A stretch of 22,110 nt of DNA from a virus, in the IMG/VR virus record IMGVR_UViG_3300038658_000146, positions 1-22,110 of that record, one strand, 5' to 3'. The notes beneath the pieces were generated by a model. The model searched no databases. It was not told the DNA's origin and was given only the letters and a program-made list of their open reading frames with translations. Below are positions 1-7,696 of this stretch, piece after piece (position 1 is the first letter of the stretch; every line of letters begins with the position of its first letter). A program made the position numbers and the translations under genes.

Positions 1-1599
1 AAGCAATGGTTCAATATAGTTATCAATCAGAGCATTTACTAGATCGTCATGATCCGGTGGGTTTTCCGAAGGTAACAATGACGCGGATATCGTTTGACAA
101 GCCTCTTCATTATCTAGGCGGGTTTCGAAATAGACAACTCCATCGTCACCAAATAATTTTACACTCTCGTAGCTTTCTCGTGGATCATGCCATGGGATAT
201 ACTTTGAATCACCAGCAAATGTGCGATTTATGGCACGAAGTTTTAGAATTGTGTTATCCTGAAGTAGAAATTCGTTGTAATCTCTACCGTTGACCATTCT
301 ATCCTGTGTGAAGTAGACAGCCGGAGCAGTGCGCCTAATGTTCTCAATGTCTTCACTTGGAGCACCATTTTGAATTGGCGACAATAGTGAGAATGCGAAG
401 TTGAATGTTTGTTCACTATTCTGTGGGTCTTGATATGTGAATGAACTTGCGACGTTCTGAATTGCCGTAGTTGGAATTGGAATATCAGTGTTTGCTGAGG
501 TTCGCGACCATATCTCAAATAGGCCAGATGGAATTGAAGCAAATTTACCGTCACCAAATATCAACCTGAATCGGTCTTCGTCTAGTGTTTCAACTTCGTA
601 TTTGTTTCGATTGCGGTTATTATTGAAAATTACGTTTTGTCCACCGGCAGTATCAACAGATACCCATTCACCTGAACGTCTAACAGCATCAAAGTCGTTA
701 GCTGTTTCAATAATAGCACCAGTGTCGTCGATGTTGTTAACAAATACATCGGTTTCGTTACTGTTAGAAATTAGTACGTCAAACGTTTGGTTTGGTGTGA
801 TACCATCAAATGTTGCTTCAGTTCTTTGTAGTGATCCCTGTTTGGTGAAGAAGAAGAATCCGGTGTTATCACTGGAATCCCCAAGTCCATCGTTAAGATA
901 CAAAATAGCTAGTTGTAGATTTTGTTCCGGTCGAGTTTCCAGAGGTCCAAACTCATTAAGGTCTGAACTGACAAGCTCCATAGGCAAGTTTTCATTCGAT
1001 ACAGTAATGGCATATGGCAACGTGTTAGTTGAAAGTGTGTTGTTGGTCAACTTATATCGTTCGAACAACACACCCTGCACTTGTGTTCTATCGGATGGGG
1101 ATACCGTTCCGAAATTCTGATCCATAACCTTGTTCATTATAAGGATGAATTGCTCTTTCCAATTTGAATTATTGGGATCATTCCATCGCACAGTTACATT
1201 GGATAGGTCATTACCATTGGAATCAAATAAGCGTTCAGTTGTACTGACGCTTGTCATCTTTACTAGCCCACGAAGCGGAATATTACGGTTCGGATTGTAT
1301 GATAGTAGCTTAGCTAGACGCAGAACAGATTCTTTACGTTCAGCAGTGGTAATGAAGTTCTCATGTGCATTCAGGTCAAATCTATATGCTGCAAGCTCCG
1401 CAACATATGCAAATAGCTCGATAATCGCAATGAACTCACTTGACTCGATAAAGTCATTAAAATCCTCGGGATAATACAGCTTCATGTAATCGACTAGCGA
1501 TTCCTTGACTGTTTGATAGTCCCATGCAGCAAAATTGACCTGCTGGAACGCTTCATATGCTCGCTCCCAATTTTCTGCTCTGTTTACAATTCTACTCAT
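1..1599 (-). CDS. 6: Baseplate wedge protein, gp6-like (C-terminus beyond window edge)
   Basis: Reads leftwards from ATG at 1599 as an uninterrupted frame to base 1, giving 533 codons; the C-terminus lies outside the window. T4 gp6 is about 660 residues, so perhaps a fifth is missing. The N-terminal 100 residues (start MSRIVNRAENWERAYE, then FIAIIELFAYVAELAAYR) have the helical pattern of gp6/gpJ-type baseplate proteins. A FGDG motif lies near residue 350, and the segment SEDIENIRRTAPAVYFTQDR followed by RDYNEF is the conserved 'proceed to next domain' region of gp6 proteins. In T4, gp6 dimers join the wedges around the hub and trigger sheath contraction. The start overlaps the stop of the gp25 gene by one base (TAATG), so translation is probably coupled. 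Family call is by remembered similarity. Confidence 0.85.
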   Translation of the reverse strand, partial: MSRIVNRAENWERAYEAFQQVNFAAWDYQTVKESLVDYMKLYYPEDFNDFIESSEFIAIIELFAYVAELAAYRFDLNAHENFITTAERKESVLRLAKLLSYNPNRNIPLRGLVKMTSVSTTERLFDSNGNDLSNVTVRWNDPNNSNWKEQFILIMNKVMDQNFGTVSPSDRTQVQGVLFERYKLTNNTLSTNTLPYAITVSNENLPMELVSSDLNEFGPLETRPEQNLQLAILYLNDGLGDSSDNTGFFFFTKQGSLQRTEATFDGITPNQTFDVLISNSNETDVFVNNIDDTGAIIETANDFDAVRRSGEWVSVDTAGGQNVIFNNNRNRNKYEVETLDEDRFRLIFGDGKFASIPSGLFEIWSRTSANTDIPIPTTAIQNVASSFTYQDPQNSEQTFNFAFSLLSPIQNGAPSEDIENIRRTAPAVYFTQDRMVNGRDYNEFLLQDNTILKLRAINRTFAGDSKYIPWHDPRESYESVKLFGDDGVVYFETRLDNEEACQTISASLLPSENPPDHDDLVNALIDNYIEPLL

Positions 1600-1976
1600 T
1601 AGGATTCAAACTCCAAGTTTATGTGAAATAGTTCCATCAAATTTAGCTCAACAAAAAATAATCTAGCAGTAATTGCCAATAGACTTTCATTCTGATACGG
1701 TGTGACCGAAAAATCTGTACTGTTGATCAACACAACACGAGGATCATAGTTAATGACTTCTCGTACCTGATCAGCAATGCGCGCAATAGTATTCTCGTCA
1801 AAGGGTTCAAACAACAATAGTTCGATGTTTGTCCCAAACCCACGTTGCCCTACTCGCTCTCCGCGTATGGTATAAATGTGGTTTAATAAATCACGCTTAA
1901 CCAATTCGACATCAGTCAACACCAAAGATTTATTGTATCCCCAATTTTTAAACGATACGCCTTTATAAGTAGCCAT
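1599..1976 (-). CDS. 25: Baseplate wedge subunit gp25 (gpW/gp25 family)
   Basis: A 125-residue protein of the size typical for T4 gp25 (132). The core has the family pattern: a helix, DLLNHIYTIRGERVGQRGFGT, then LLFEPFDENT and YDPRV in the C-terminal half. gp25 lies at the inner end of each baseplate wedge and starts sheath assembly, contacting gp6 and gp53. I choose ATG 1976 rather than the in-frame TTG 1982, because AAAGG lies 9 nt upstream of the ATG. The stop TAA shares its last base with the gp6 start. An ATAAATA box lies just upstream (1995-2002), but so close to the ribosome site that read-through from the gp5 gene is an equal source of message. Confidence 0.93.
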   Translation of the reverse strand: MATYKGVSFKNWGYNKSLVLTDVELVKRDLLNHIYTIRGERVGQRGFGTNIELLLFEPFDENTIARIADQVREVINYDPRVVLINSTDFSVTPYQNESLLAITARLFFVELNLMELFHINLEFES

Positions 1977-1994
1977 GTTCAATAACCTTTATTG

Positions 1995-2002
1995 TATTTA
2001 TG
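1995..2002 (-). promoter_or_regulatory. Late-promoter-like box CATAAATA before gp25
   Basis: On the minus strand, CATAAATA matches the T4 late consensus TATAAATA at 7 of 8 positions. It lies between the gp5 stop and the gp25 start. Initiation 5-7 nt downstream would start at the Shine-Dalgarno itself, a very short leader, so this is the weakest-placed member of the set. Confidence 0.35.
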
Positions 2003-2006
2003 ATTA

Positions 2007-3719
2007 TTACCTTCGCCAGAACAGGCCGCGCTCGATTTCTTCGTCGCCTTCAACTTTGCCTATCGGCTCTCGGCCCGATGGGTCACCATCTCGAACGATA
2101 TTGTCATATTGTTCTACCCAGTCCACATTATTAACATATCCATCGTTTTGCTCGTTTTCGGTGTCATCAGAGTCCTGCATCATGACACGCGGCCATGGCT
2201 CATGCTGTGGAACACGATTAGTCCATGGTGCCAGTTGGGTTAAATCTAAGTCAGGGTCAGGATTAGCAGCCAAGCTTTCATCGTTAATTTCGTTGATATC
2301 TGGGGTGTCAGTTGGTGATGGTGGCCCACTACCACCATGTACATGTGAGTTATACTTGGTTCGTAGGTCGTTTACATCCCCGACAAATTCATCCAAGAAA
2401 TTCATTAGGTCGTTGACCGTAGTATCTTTGCCAGAAACTCTGAAATCTATATTAGGACTATCAAGTTTAATGTTTGCTAGTGATTCAATAAACATTTCAC
2501 CATCAGATTCAAGGTTTAGCCGTCCCGTCAAATCTATATCGGTATTACCTGCAACATTTGCAAGTAAATTTTGACCAACTGCAATACGCATATTTTCTTC
2601 TGTTTTAAGATGTAGATCATTGCTGGCTTGGATGCGGATATCACCATCGGGCACAGGGTCACTCAGCGGCGTTTGTCCTCGGGTATCCCCAGCATACATC
2701 GAAATGAACTTACCGGCCTTCATGCGGATAGACTCACCCGCACTTATGTTGATGTCCTTTTCAGCATGTACGGATAGACGGCGCTCGGCATACAAATCAA
2801 CGTTACCAGCGTAGTCCATTTCTACCCAACCCTTACCACCACTAGTCCCAATATACATGCGCTCATTCGTATCATCAAGTAGAACTTGAGCACCAGCAGT
2901 TGTTCGAATCTTTATTCTAGAGTTGAACGGTCTATCATCTAATGTGATACTGTGGAATCCCGGTGTAGTAAACGTATACGTCTTAGGGGATAGGAATGAT
3001 CCGATATTCTTGTATGCGGTCCAATCGTATCCATGTTCTCCCAGTTTTTCCTTGACCCAATCATCTATCTCATTATTTGAAATTGTGTTATAGTCATCAT
3101 CAACGTAAGCTTCTTTATCGTTAGATGGGGGTTCGGTAATCGAGGTTACCTGATAATCAGCACCGCGCGTTTTCCACTCTGCTGAATCTGTTTCCTGCTT
3201 GAATGCTTCTTGTAGTTTGTTGTATGTTGGCTGAATAGGATTACCAGTTGAAGTCAAAGGACCATCAACCTTATCATTTCCGTGTTTGAATCGACCATTA
3301 CCTATCGTATGCGTTTCTTGGTGACTTGGGAAGCACCCAATAAAGTATCTGCGTCGTGGGTCACCATTGATGCATCCTACTAGAACATGGGCACCAATTT
3401 CAGGGACTGCCCAAAATCCATAGTGCATGGGTCCGTTACTTGTAGCGTTATCTTCCATAGAACCACGTACATATTGATTCTGATTAACCGCACCCCCAAA
3501 CGGTGATACGTATGCACTCCACGGAACATGTAACAGCTTTTTAGGATCATCGTTATATGCTGGGCAAAAGGCTCTAACTCTGCCCTGCTGCAAAGGATCA
3601 TCATTATCTACAACAAACCCAATAGACAGATGATTAGTGAGGTTTGTTAGATCGCCGTTTTCTGCACTGTGTACTATGAAATCATGTAGTAGATTCTCAA
3701 CACTGGAATCAATCTGCAT
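2007..3719 (-). CDS. 5: Baseplate hub / central spike protein, gp5-like, no lysozyme domain
   Basis: 570 residues. Residues about 30-140 form the gp5/VgrG-type OB domain: QQGRVRAFCPAYNDD, then VPEIGAHVLVGCINGDPRRR and YFIGCFP. Residues about 255-430 are short repeated beta strands (KDINISAG, IRMKAGKF, NMRIAVG and similar), as in triple-stranded beta-helix needles. HVHGGSG (459-465) is the usual motif after such needles. A polar acidic tail of about 100 residues follows, with tryptophans and PWPRVMMQD. T4 gp5 carries a lysozyme domain between OB and helix; here residues 140-255 are acidic and show no lysozyme pattern. The role is the puncturing spike at the hub centre. The start overlaps the upstream stop by one base (TAATG), so it is co-translated with the preceding gene. 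Confidence 0.85.
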   Translation of the reverse strand: MQIDSSVENLLHDFIVHSAENGDLTNLTNHLSIGFVVDNDDPLQQGRVRAFCPAYNDDPKKLLHVPWSAYVSPFGGAVNQNQYVRGSMEDNATSNGPMHYGFWAVPEIGAHVLVGCINGDPRRRYFIGCFPSHQETHTIGNGRFKHGNDKVDGPLTSTGNPIQPTYNKLQEAFKQETDSAEWKTRGADYQVTSITEPPSNDKEAYVDDDYNTISNNEIDDWVKEKLGEHGYDWTAYKNIGSFLSPKTYTFTTPGFHSITLDDRPFNSRIKIRTTAGAQVLLDDTNERMYIGTSGGKGWVEMDYAGNVDLYAERRLSVHAEKDINISAGESIRMKAGKFISMYAGDTRGQTPLSDPVPDGDIRIQASNDLHLKTEENMRIAVGQNLLANVAGNTDIDLTGRLNLESDGEMFIESLANIKLDSPNIDFRVSGKDTTVNDLMNFLDEFVGDVNDLRTKYNSHVHGGSGPPSPTDTPDINEINDESLAANPDPDLDLTQLAPWTNRVPQHEPWPRVMMQDSDDTENEQNDGYVNNVDWVEQYDNIVRDGDPSGREPIGKVEGDEEIERGLFWRR

Positions 3720-6016
3720 TAGCCACCACTCCTTGCGTCCGTTGGTTTTTCAGAACCGCTACCACTTGGATTCAATAAAGACACATTTTCCGGCCTATTA
3801 TCATTTGCAGTCAATCGATCAAGATCTTGTTGTGCTAATTCACGTGTTTTGATTTGTTCGGCTAATACTTTTTCTAGTATCTCTTTTAGAGTATCAGATT
3901 CTGTCTGTTTAATTCGGTTTTCTATTATAGCTTCACGCCCACGGGTATTACTAATTTTTCGAAGAAGCTCACCCATTTGTGTTTCCGGTACACCAAATAA
4001 CGCTTCCTCCGTGGCGTATACAGAACTACCAATATACGCCATGGAGGAAAAGTTATCCGGATTTTTGCCTATATTGATGTGCTGCAACGGGTCGTTTATC
4101 TTGGTGCCCAGAAACCAACCCGTTGCTGCCGCTGATGCTGTCGCAAGTACAGGGGCAGCAATTTTGGTAGCAACATTAGCCAGAAGCGTACCGCTAAATA
4201 CAGAACCGGTCATGCTCTTAAAGAATCCAACAACAGGCAATCCAATTGCTGATTGTGCTATACCACGCATATAAGAATTTATGGTAGCATTAATACTTTG
4301 TAGTTCTGACGTTTGTGACTTTGATTGATTTAATCGAGCGTCTTGTGCTTTAGCAACTGCTTCCACTTCACCTGACTGTCTACGTCCGCGTAGCATTAAT
4401 TCTTCTGTTCCTGCACCTTTCATCAAAATATCAATAGCTTGAATGGCGGACATTCCTTGCATTGTGCCCGATGCGGCGGCATCCATTCGGGAATTAGTTG
4501 CAAGCTCACGCATTTGATTATACAACTTATCAAATTCAGCACCATTCCCTTCTCGCTCTACTGTCTCTCGCGACATAACCCCGCGTTGAATTAGTGCTAT
4601 TTGTTTAGGGTCCATGCCTAATGACCGTGCCAATTGTCCAGCATACCCTGACTGTACCAGTCTTTCGGAACCTGTTCGAGTCCGTTGCTTTGCTAAGAAT
4701 TTGCGATAAGCTATAAATTCATCGATATTGAGACCCACCGATTTCTGCAAAGTAGTAAACGAGCTAGTTAACATAGCGATAACATTTTCACCTTGATTCA
4801 TTGCAAGTGTTAATGCTTGAAAATCTACATCACCTGCAAGTCCTGCCAGTTCAGAAAAGACTTCATCAGCGAGCATATCACTTGTGGATGCAACATCTTC
4901 TACACCCTGCCTCAATGATTCTAGATTCTCCGGCGTTATTTGAACACCCAGCTTACTTAGAATATTGAAAGATTTCGAAATAGCATCTAGTTGTTGTGCT
5001 CCGACGAATCCAAATTCTTTTTCTAATGTATCGCCAAATTGGGCTAATGTCTGTTCGGTTCCACCTATTGTACCTTCGGTTACATCCAATAGACTAAGTG
5101 TTGAATTATTCAACGCTGCCGCAAGTGTTGATCTATTTTTGGCAGCAAATCTAGCAACATCTTGTGCAGATGTACCAAAATCAAGTGTATCAAACTGACC
5201 CTCAACCATACCAGTAAAACTATCTGCTAGTCCTTGAAACCGTTTGCCAAGTTCAGCGGGCAAAAAAAATGATGCCGCAATATCAGTAAACACACCCTCA
5301 AAAGGATTCCCCTGACCTTGTGGAGAAAAACTCAAACTCGCATTCTGAGCGGTTAGTGAAACTTGGGAAGATATTCCCGCAAATGCTGTTATTGCCGCCT
5401 TCCCTGCTATTTCTAGGTTATCTCTGAATTCTTTAACAGACGAATTTTTCTGTTTTTCCCGCGTATCATGTCGAGCTTTTGCAGCCGTGTGTGCCCTCTT
5501 GCTCGCCACTTCCCTTGCCTTTAATGCGCGTGTGGCGTCTGAATATGCATTCGCTATTTCTTCGGAACTTGAAGTGGCTGTTAATTTAGAAAAAGAAGAA
5601 TCAAGATTTACTCCAGCCTGCCTCAAGTTACTCATAGTGGATTGGACTTTCTTAAACATGGTTGCAGAACTCTTATTATCGGCAATAAGACCCTGCATGC
5701 TCTTGGAATGCTTGTCAAGAACATCAGTCGCCTTTGAATACTTGTCCATAGACTTCTGGTATCTGTTTTCGGACTCTGCAAGCTTTTGAGTTTCCCGTCT
5801 AAGGTTGCTGAAAGCCTTAATCAAACCGGCAGATTCATTTTTTATATCATCTGTGCCGGTGAATACACCCTTTGTTTTCTTTTCAGTCGCAACATTCCCA
5901 AGACCACTTGCTTTTCGGTTCTTAGCAATGTAGTCACTACTTGCACCTGAAACCTTAGATAGTTGAGATTCTATCTTCTTCAGTGTGGTTAGAATGTCGG
6001 TCTGTGTATCAGCCAT
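3719..6016 (-). CDS. Putative tail tape measure protein
   Basis: 765 residues, rich in Ala, Ser, Lys and Gln. Amphipathic coiled-coil-like helices lie near 5-30, 60-135 and 690-735. A hydrophobic stretch at about 585-640 (from IGLPVVGFFKS through the Ala-rich part to GWFLGTKI) resembles the membrane-seeking segment of tape measure proteins. The tail is low complexity (SGSGSEKPTDARSGG). Support for the call: length, composition, position at the head of the hub operon, and divergence from a gene with a tail-chaperone-type frameshift signal. I do not recognise T4 gp29 by sequence. If it is the tape measure, the usual 1.5 angstrom per residue gives a tail of roughly 100-115 nm. It could instead be another hub or internal tail protein. 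ATG 6016 has AAGGA 9 nt upstream. Confidence 0.55.
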   Translation of the reverse strand: MADTQTDILTTLKKIESQLSKVSGASSDYIAKNRKASGLGNVATEKKTKGVFTGTDDIKNESAGLIKAFSNLRRETQKLAESENRYQKSMDKYSKATDVLDKHSKSMQGLIADNKSSATMFKKVQSTMSNLRQAGVNLDSSFSKLTATSSSEEIANAYSDATRALKAREVASKRAHTAAKARHDTREKQKNSSVKEFRDNLEIAGKAAITAFAGISSQVSLTAQNASLSFSPQGQGNPFEGVFTDIAASFFLPAELGKRFQGLADSFTGMVEGQFDTLDFGTSAQDVARFAAKNRSTLAAALNNSTLSLLDVTEGTIGGTEQTLAQFGDTLEKEFGFVGAQQLDAISKSFNILSKLGVQITPENLESLRQGVEDVASTSDMLADEVFSELAGLAGDVDFQALTLAMNQGENVIAMLTSSFTTLQKSVGLNIDEFIAYRKFLAKQRTRTGSERLVQSGYAGQLARSLGMDPKQIALIQRGVMSRETVEREGNGAEFDKLYNQMRELATNSRMDAAASGTMQGMSAIQAIDILMKGAGTEELMLRGRRQSGEVEAVAKAQDARLNQSKSQTSELQSINATINSYMRGIAQSAIGLPVVGFFKSMTGSVFSGTLLANVATKIAAPVLATASAAATGWFLGTKINDPLQHINIGKNPDNFSSMAYIGSSVYATEEALFGVPETQMGELLRKISNTRGREAIIENRIKQTESDTLKEILEKVLAEQIKTRELAQQDLDRLTANDNRPENVSLLNPSGSGSEKPTDARSGG

Positions 6017-6038
6017 GGTTAAAAATCCTTAGTCTCAC

Positions 6039-6046
6039 TATTTATC
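6039..6046 (-). promoter_or_regulatory. Late promoter box GATAAATA, leftward
   Basis: GATAAATA on the minus strand, 23 nt upstream of the putative tape measure start, matches T4 TATAAATA except for the first base. Expected initiation near 6033 leaves a short leader containing AAGGA. It would drive the 6016-to-1 tail operon. Confidence 0.65.
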
Positions 6047-6048
6047 CC

Positions 6049-6067
6049 TTTCGACTATATGTCGAAA
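6049..6067. repeat. Palindrome between divergent late promoters
   Basis: TTTCGAC-TATAT-GTCGAAA: perfect 7-bp arms around 5 nt, between the two GATAAATA boxes. It could be a protein-binding site acting on both promoters, or chance; there is no T run typical of a terminator on either side. Confidence 0.4.
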
Positions 6068-6086
6068 AACACGTATTTGCATGAAA

Positions 6087-6094
6087 GATAAATA
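6087..6094 (+). promoter_or_regulatory. Late promoter box GATAAATA, rightward
   Basis: GATAAATA, 33 nt upstream of the gp26-family start, mirrors the leftward box at 6039-6046. Expected initiation near 6100 gives a leader of about 27 nt containing AGGA before ATG 6127. Confidence 0.65.
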
Positions 6095-6126
6095 TCATCA
6101 CACCACAAACAACTCAGGAAAATATA

Positions 6127-7086
6127 ATGTCTGAAATCAACCCACTACTAAGTAAAATACATCTTCCCGGCAGAAGGTTCAGATTACCTTCTATGGGTCT
6201 ATTTTACAATAACGGTGAAATAGATGAAAGTGTAGTTGATGGTGAAATTCAAGTATTTTCAATGACTGCCATTGATGAAATCAGTATGCGTTCTCCCGAA
6301 TATCTGTTCACGGGAGAAGCAATAACTAGGGTATTTAACCGATGCATTCCAGAAATTAAAAAACCCATGGAATTACTATCAATTGACGTTGACTTCTTGT
6401 TGACTGCACTGCGGATAGTATCCTATGGTGATGTTATTCGTATAGCACTTCGCTGTCCTAAATGTGAAGAGAAGCAGCAGGAAAGAAATAGTGCGAAGCT
6501 TGATACCTTCATGGTAGAAATAGAAGAGAAAGCAAAGGAGCAGGAAATAGATTTCGATTTGGCTTGGAATAGTCCAGAGGTAGTCGAAAAAGCTGAACGT
6601 ATAATGTCCAAAATGTCTACATCACATAACCATACTATCAACCTCAATAATATATTGACTAACCAAACGAAAGAAGTTACACCGGATGATATGGAAACAT
6701 ATACCGTTACATTAAGTAATGGACAAGTACTGAAAATGTCTCCTTTGAGGTTTAGTAACGGTGTAATAGCCCTCCAAACGCAGGACAGCGAAATCAATAC
6801 TAATTTGGATGCAGCAGAAGATTATGTTAGTTTTGTTATATCCGCGTGTATCGATTCAATTGATGGTCATTCAATTAAAGCAGATATTGTTGATTGGGCT
6901 AAAAAGCTGCCTATATCGCTAAAGGATGAGATTTCAAACCACATGGAGAAGCAGGGATCATTTGGAACCAAGTTTGATTACAACATAGTTTGCCCGGATT
7001 GCGAGCTTAAGAGAGAGGGTGATGCTATGCTTAACCCCATAACTTTTTTTACAATACCCTCAGAATCGACGGGCCGGAAAAGCTAA
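6127..7086 (+). CDS. 26: Baseplate hub / tail assembly protein, gp26/gp51 family (zero-frame product)
   Basis: 319 residues. The N-terminal part has the T4 gp26/gp51 baseplate-protein pattern: LPSMGLFYNNGEI, then VFSMTAIDE, a cysteine-containing CIPEI, and LLTALRIVSYG. It is followed by a split zinc-ribbon-like set: C110-x2-C113 (CPKC) and C289-x2-C292 (CPDC). The region 120-230 between them is polar. T4 gp26 is about 208 residues, so this is longer. In T4 these proteins act in hub assembly. AGGA precedes ATG 6127 by 7 nt. Near the 3' end the codons TTT TTT (F307, F308) form a slippery site (see 7044-7111); a fraction of ribosomes probably continue in the -1 frame. Which T4 protein is the true orthologue (26 or 51) cannot be settled by eye. 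Confidence 0.75.
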   Translation: MSEINPLLSKIHLPGRRFRLPSMGLFYNNGEIDESVVDGEIQVFSMTAIDEISMRSPEYLFTGEAITRVFNRCIPEIKKPMELLSIDVDFLLTALRIVSYGDVIRIALRCPKCEEKQQERNSAKLDTFMVEIEEKAKEQEIDFDLAWNSPEVVEKAERIMSKMSTSHNHTINLNNILTNQTKEVTPDDMETYTVTLSNGQVLKMSPLRFSNGVIALQTQDSEINTNLDAAEDYVSFVISACIDSIDGHSIKADIVDWAKKLPISLKDEISNHMEKQGSFGTKFDYNIVCPDCELKREGDAMLNPITFFTIPSESTGRKS

Positions 7087-7111
7087 AGAAACTTTTAGCT
7101 GATTTTGAGGG
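7044..7111 (+). promoter_or_regulatory. Programmed -1 ribosomal frameshift signal
   Basis: Seen directly: T TTT TTT at 7044-7050, in the correct phase (zero frame reads ACT TTT TTT ACA). After a 6-nt spacer (7051-7056), CCCTCAGAATC (7057-7067) pairs with GATTTTGAGGG (7101-7111): 11 bp with one G-U. Inside, AGCTAAA (7081-7087) pairs with TTTAGCT (7094-7100) as a 7-bp hairpin that abuts the outer stem. The zero-frame stop (7084-7086) lies in the inner hairpin. Slippery heptamer, 5-9 nt spacer and stable stem form the standard -1 frameshift layout. Frameshifting itself is inferred. Confidence 0.85.
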
Positions 7112-7292
7112 GACCGTTCAACAAATAGTGAAAGATTGTGTTATAGTTTCCCATTATCATCACGGTATAAGCTATGAGCGCGCTTTTGAGCTAACACCCT
7201 TTGAAAAAGATATAGCAGCACAGTTCATAGAAGAAGAAAATGAACGTGAGGTAAAACTAAGAAGTGCCATGTTTGGGGCAAAGGTTAGATGA
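7050..7292 (+). CDS. -1 frameshift extension of the gp26-family protein (fusion 6127-7292)
   Basis: After the slip at 7050 the -1 frame is open for 80 codons to TGA 7290-7292, giving a 388-residue fusion (308 zero-frame residues plus 80). The extension starts YNTLRIDGPEKLKKLL, contains SHYHHGISYERAF and LTPFEKDIAAQFIEEENERE, and is helical and charged like the T parts of tail chaperones. It has no ATG except one 7 codons before its end; GTG 7128 is the only plausible alternative start and has a poorly spaced GAGGGG upstream. The TGA overlaps the next ATG as ATGA, which makes sense only if this frame is translated. By analogy with lambda G/GT, the minor product may recruit tube subunits to the tape measure. 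Confidence 0.8.
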   Translation, partial: YNTLRIDGPEKLKKLLADFEGTVQQIVKDCVIVSHYHHGISYERAFELTPFEKDIAAQFIEEENEREVKLRSAMFGAKVR

Positions 7293-7660
7293 TATCATAT
7301 AAGAGGATAATAGTTGCGGGCAGCCGCACGTACACTAACAAAGCAAGAGTATTTGAACTCTTGGACAAGATCGCTGAAGATCAATCCAAGAAAGGATGTC
7401 TCATTGAAATTGTGTCGGGTCTCGCTAAGGGACCTGATATGTTTGGAAAAGAATGGGCACATAAGAACGATTTCACTGTTCATGAGTTTCCCGCTAACTG
7501 GGACAAGTACGGAAAGCGTGCCGGTTATTTGCGAAATGTAGAAATGGCTGAATTCTCTGACGCGCTTCTCGCATTTCATGTAAATAATTCAAGAGGTACA
7601 AAACACATGATTGATATTGCATACAAGAATGACCTACAGGTAGCAATAGTTACATCCTAA
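7289..7660 (+). CDS. SLOG superfamily protein (DUF2493/YspA-like)
   Basis: 123 residues with a Rossmann-like SLOG pattern: IIVAGSRTY at 7-15, SGLAKGPD at about 43-50, PANWDKYGKRAGYLRN at 68-83, a D-A-L-L-A-F strand, and SRGTKHMID at about 102-110. Proteins of this family bind nucleotides or nucleotide-derived ligands; DUF2493 members are common in phages and plasmids but their roles are mostly unknown. The start overlaps the stop of the frameshift extension (ATGA) and the Shine-Dalgarno (AAAGG) is close, so expression is likely coupled to the frameshifted frame. Presence in a tail-assembly operon is unexpected. Family call is confident; function is not assigned. Confidence 0.85.
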   Translation: MISYKRIIVAGSRTYTNKARVFELLDKIAEDQSKKGCLIEIVSGLAKGPDMFGKEWAHKNDFTVHEFPANWDKYGKRAGYLRNVEMAEFSDALLAFHVNNSRGTKHMIDIAYKNDLQVAIVTS

Positions 7661-7669
7661 AAATTATTG

Positions 7670-7677
7670 AATAAATA
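7670..7677 (+). promoter_or_regulatory. Weak late-promoter-like box AATAAATA
   Basis: AATAAATA, 19 nt upstream of ATG 7697, matches the other ATAAATA boxes except for A at the first position. It lies in AT-rich DNA, so chance is a real possibility. Confidence 0.35.
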
Positions 7678-7696
7678 AAGCCATGGAGATATCATC

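Noticed and set aside
488-1120. Long plus-strand reading frame opposite gp6
   Set aside because: It is antisense to a well-recognised gp6 frame; composition is that of a shadow and it has no ribosome site.
1975-2574. Plus-strand frame of 199 codons opposite gp5
   Set aside because: Antisense shadow of the gp5-like gene; serine-rich translation typical of a reversed frame.
7128-7292. Separate small gene starting at GTG 7128 instead of a frameshift extension
   Set aside because: It would drop 26 well-formed codons of the -1 frame, its GAGGGG is about 15 nt away, and it would leave the slippery heptamer and 11-bp stem unexplained.
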